Assembly (NCBI RefSeq): GCF_025766255.1
Contig: NW_026516746.1
Coordinates: 124,001 to 188,000, forward strand
Source of the DNA: Zychaea mexicana
Taxonomy: Eukaryota; Mucoromycota; Mucoromycetes; Mucorales; Lichtheimiaceae
Direction of reading: 5' to 3'
Length of the DNA: 64,000 nucleotides
Shown here: positions 61,117 through 64,000 of the stretch, piece by piece
Layout of the letters: each line of letters begins with the position of its first letter
Numbering within the stretch: position 1 is the stretch's first letter
Notes under the pieces: model-generated
Databases searched by the model: none
Seen by the model: only the letters and a program-made list of their open reading frames with translations
Told to the model about the DNA's origin: nothing
Position numbers and translations under genes: made by a program

Positions 61117-63053
61117 TTACTGCAATTGCTGTTCCTCCAAAACGCCACCTTCATCATCTTCTTCGAGGTAGTCATCTTCTATAGATCAGTAGTTAGTAAC
61201 ATTTTCCTCAAAAAACATCCACACACTCTGCTTAGTGGAAAAATAGAAACAAAAACGTACCCAATTCTTCTTCCATATCCTCAACACCAGCTTCCTGATA
61301 TTGCTGGTATTCGGAGACAAGATCGTTCATGTTGGACTCGGCCTCAGTGAACTCCATCTCGTCCATACCCTCACCAGTGTACCAATGCAAGAAAGCCTTG
61401 CGACGGAACATGGCAGTGAACTGCTCGTTGACACGCTTGAACAACTCTTGGATAGCAGTGCTGTTACCAATGAAGGTACCCGACATCTTCAAACCGACAG
61501 GAGGAATGTCACACAACGAGGTCTTGACCGAGTTAGGGATCCACTCGACAAAGTAGGACGAGTTCTTTTGCTGGACAGCCAACATCTGGTTCTCGACTTC
61601 CTTGGTCGACAAGCGGCCACGGAAGATGGTGGCGACGGTCAAGTAGCGACCGTGGCGAGGGTCAGAGGCGGCCATCATGTTACGGGCATCGAACATTTGT
61701 GCGGTCAATTCAGGGACGCTGAGGTTGCGGTATTGTTGTGAGTTGAAGGCAGTCAAAGGAGCAAAACCGACCATGAAGAAGTGAAGACGAGGGAAGGGAA
61801 CTAAATACATTGTTTTTGATTAGCTTCACACCACTCACCTGATTACTCAATCACTCACTCATTCACTCACTGAGAGCGAGATATCTTCGGAAAGAGAGAA
61901 AAAAAATAAACTTACCCATGTTGACGAAAAGCTTACGAAGATCAGAGTTCAACTGACCAGGGAAACGCAACGAGGTGGAGACACCCGACATGACAGCCGA
62001 GACTAGCTGGTTGAGCTCACCGTAACCGGGGTTGGAGAGCTTCAAGGTGCGGAAGCAAATATCGTAAAGAGCTTCGTTATCGATACAGAAGGTAGCATCG
62101 CAGTTTTCGACCAATTGGTGGACGGAAAGGACAGCGTTGTAGGGCTCAACGACAGTGTCAGAGACCTTGGGCGAAGGGACGACCGAGTAGGTGCACAACA
62201 TACGGTCGGGGTACTCTTCACGGATCTTGGACAACAAGAGCGAACCCATACCGGAACCGGTACCACCACCAAGCGAGTGGGCCAACTGGAAGCCCTGCAA
62301 GCAGTCGGTGTGCTCAGCCTCCTTACGGACAATGTCCAAGACGGACTCGACTAATTCGGCACCCTCAGTGTAGTAGCCCTTGGCCCACGAGTTACCAGCG
62401 CCAGACTGGGCAGAGACAAAGTTGTCGGGGCGGTAGAGCTTGCCGTAGCCGCTACCACGGATGGCATCCATGGTGGCAGGTTCAAGATCGACCAACACGG
62501 CTCTACGGTTTGTCCAACGAAGTGGGGGATGTTTTTTGTTGGTATTTTAACTTACAACAAACATACTGATCCCCTCTCCCTATTTGAAACTCCCTTTATT
62601 TCTCTTCTTCGCCTTCTTCTCTCCCTTTCTTGTTTTCATACATACCTGGGCACGTATTTGCCCGACGAGCCTTCGTTGTAATAGACGTTGATGCGCTCAA
62701 GCTGGAGATCGTTGTCACCAGCATAAGCACCAGTGGTGTCGATACCGTGTTCCTTGGAGATGGTTTCCCAGAACTTTTGACCAATCTAGCGAAACAAAAG
62801 AAAACGCGTGCAACCAGTTTGCAGTAATAGCAACAATAGTAGAAGGAAAGGTCAGCTATCTAGATAACATTTGGTATTCTTTCTTTGTTCGATGCATACT
62901 TGGTTACCGCACTGGCCTAAAGAATAACCGGAGAGAAAAAAAAAAAGAAATAGACGACCTTGTCAGTGAACTGTGCATTCAGAAAAGCTTAAAAAGAGGG
63001 GATGATTGCACCTCCATCATCTTACCAGCTTGGATGTGGATGATTTCTCTCAT
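61117..63053 (-). CDS. TUB2: Beta-tubulin
   Basis: Microtubule subunit of about 456 residues. Start ATG 63053 ([10 protein letters not shown]); exon 2 is only 17 bases (62900-62916, QCGNQ), then [40 protein letters not shown], the GTP-binding loop [31 protein letters not shown], and [20 protein letters not shown]. The autoregulatory MREI N-terminus is intact. By counting, residue 198 is Ala ([12 protein letters not shown]) where most fungi have Glu, and residue 239 is Ser (SGVSTSLRF) where many have Cys; His6, Tyr167 and Phe200 are usual. The C-terminal tail ([18 protein letters not shown]) is shorter and less acidic than typical and lies on its own exon. Short introns split the gene at 5' end, as in other fungal beta-tubulins. 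Confidence 0.98.
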
Positions 63054-63644
63054 GATGGAAATTTACAAAACTAGAGAAAAAGATGGAACTGGTTAAAAAG
63101 AATTAAAAAAAAAGGAGGGAGGGTTGGGAGGAGAAAGCGTCTCTCTTTCTCCTTTTTGTAGCCAACCGGATACCGTCTTTCGATAAACAGCAGTAACAAC
63201 AATGACGCCGTCATTCACAGTACCAAAAACCTGAAAAATACTTACTCGACAAATGTGTTGAGTGATGAAGAAGGGGGGCGAACGAAAAGGAGCGTCGGCG
63301 TGTTGCCCTTTGACAAACCGTGTCGGGTTCCACCTCGTGTACACGAACCGAATCAGGTAATTCGTTACTGCTCCGCGATTACTACAATTGTTCAAGTAAG
63401 GCCTGCATATGGGGCCACACCGCAGCTTTCATGTACGACTGCGTCTTTTTGCTCGTCGCACTCGCACGCCGAAGCCTCTTTTTTTTTTTGTCGCGTGCTT
63501 AAATGAACCTTTACACAACGCGCACCACACACACACAGATACAGAGAGCAAATCATTCGGTTTGCTACCTTAACAAGTCATTCAAATCGGGTTTGATATG
63601 GTGCCACAAAAAAATAGAGGTATGTGCGTGTTCAACAGCTTTAT
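63054..63644. other. Beta-tubulin promoter/leader and 3' flank of the next gene
   Basis: On the minus strand this holds the tubulin leader (CT/T-rich 63105-63155 on the coding strand) and promoter. A 3' tail with TTTATT near 63640 belongs to the next gene. No extra gene seen. Confidence 0.45.
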
Positions 63645-64000
63645 TCAAATTTCCATACTCTGGTCCATTGCCTCTTTTTGTTTCTGTTCCTTTTGTTTGC
63701 GCTCTATCAATGAGCTCATGCAGTCATACAACAGGTCATACAAGCCGTGAAAGCCTAAAGTTCTGAGATCCTCCAGTAGTTCCACGCGATAGTCCATATA
63801 TGAGACCGATATTCCGCCAGTCTAGGACGTTTTGGTTGGTTGGTTAATTAAAGCGTTGTTACTATGGAAATAGAGAAAATAGCAGAAACTTACTTCGCTA
63901 AGTGTTTCCAATAGCTGTGCAGTAACTGGACCATTATGACGTGCTTCTACGTTTGCGTTATTTTCCTTTTCCTAGAGAGAGAAATGCGCGAGTACACCAC
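63645..64000 (-). CDS. 3' end of an unrecognised minus-strand gene
   Basis: Two exons with clean splice sites: 63971-63894 (after CTCTCTCTAG) reading EKENNANVEARHNGPVTAQL then LETLSE, and 63821-63645 (after CGTCCTAG) reading TGGISVSYMDYRVELLEDLR, LGFHGLYDLLYDCMSSLIER and a Lys/Gln-rich tail ending AMDQSMEI and stop. The hydrophobic periodicity suggests a helical domain. I do not recognise the family. The 5' part lies beyond the window. Confidence 0.6.

Overview
The window looks like nuclear DNA of a filamentous fungus, most likely Mucoromycota (a Mucorales-type mould). Reasons: almost every gene carries several short GT-AG introns (about 50-120 bases); the proteins are clearly fungal (Slt2-type MAP kinase, Psd2, Get3, Bud22, Tgl-type lipase); and the set includes animal-like genes missing from budding yeast (SNAPC1, an XRCC2-like Rad51 paralogue, a GT49 glycosyltransferase, an RA-PH adaptor). 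The placement in the phylum is my inference. No bacterial-style operons, CRISPR array, rRNA or convincing tRNA was seen.

Layout. 1-3 kb: UTP11 (minus, cut by the window edge) head to head with a Rad60/Esc2-type SUMO-like-domain protein. 3.46-8.11 kb: copy A of a 4.65-kb TA-flanked repeat whose sister, copy B, lies at 53.70-58.36 kb in the same orientation. 8.4-11 kb: RA-PH adaptor. 11-18.6 kb: gene-poor, with a broken PIF/Harbinger-like transposase interleaved with helicase-like fragments and one unexplained minus-strand ORF. 18.6-40.9 kb: dense housekeeping block: PSD2, SLT2-type MAPK, GET3, PDK1-type kinase, SNAPC1, XRCC2-like, PX-AGC kinase, ERCC1, BUD22. 40.9-44 kb: relic of a Tc1/IS630-type transposase. 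44-51.8 kb: bHLH factor, patatin/Tgl lipase, GT49 glycosyltransferase, AdoMet decarboxylase. 51.8-61 kb: gene-poor, holding copy B, TE relics and a GC-rich palindromic repeat cluster. 61-64 kb: beta-tubulin and the 3' end of an unrecognised gene.

How the genes relate. Three kinases that form one signalling axis in other fungi (PDK1/Pkh, an SGK/Ypk-like AGC kinase with a PDK1-type activation loop and hydrophobic motif, and the cell-wall-integrity MAPK) lie within 15 kb. Two divergent pairs each join a small-subunit-processome/ribosome-biogenesis gene (UTP11, BUD22) to a genome-maintenance gene (Rad60-like, ERCC1). Both PSD2 and AdoMet decarboxylase are self-cleaving pyruvoyl enzymes. The beta-tubulin naturally carries Ala198 and Ser239, positions linked to benzimidazole and colchicine-site drug response. 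The most novel material is the duplicated 4.65-kb element, whose family I could not name, and the mosaic transposase/helicase locus.
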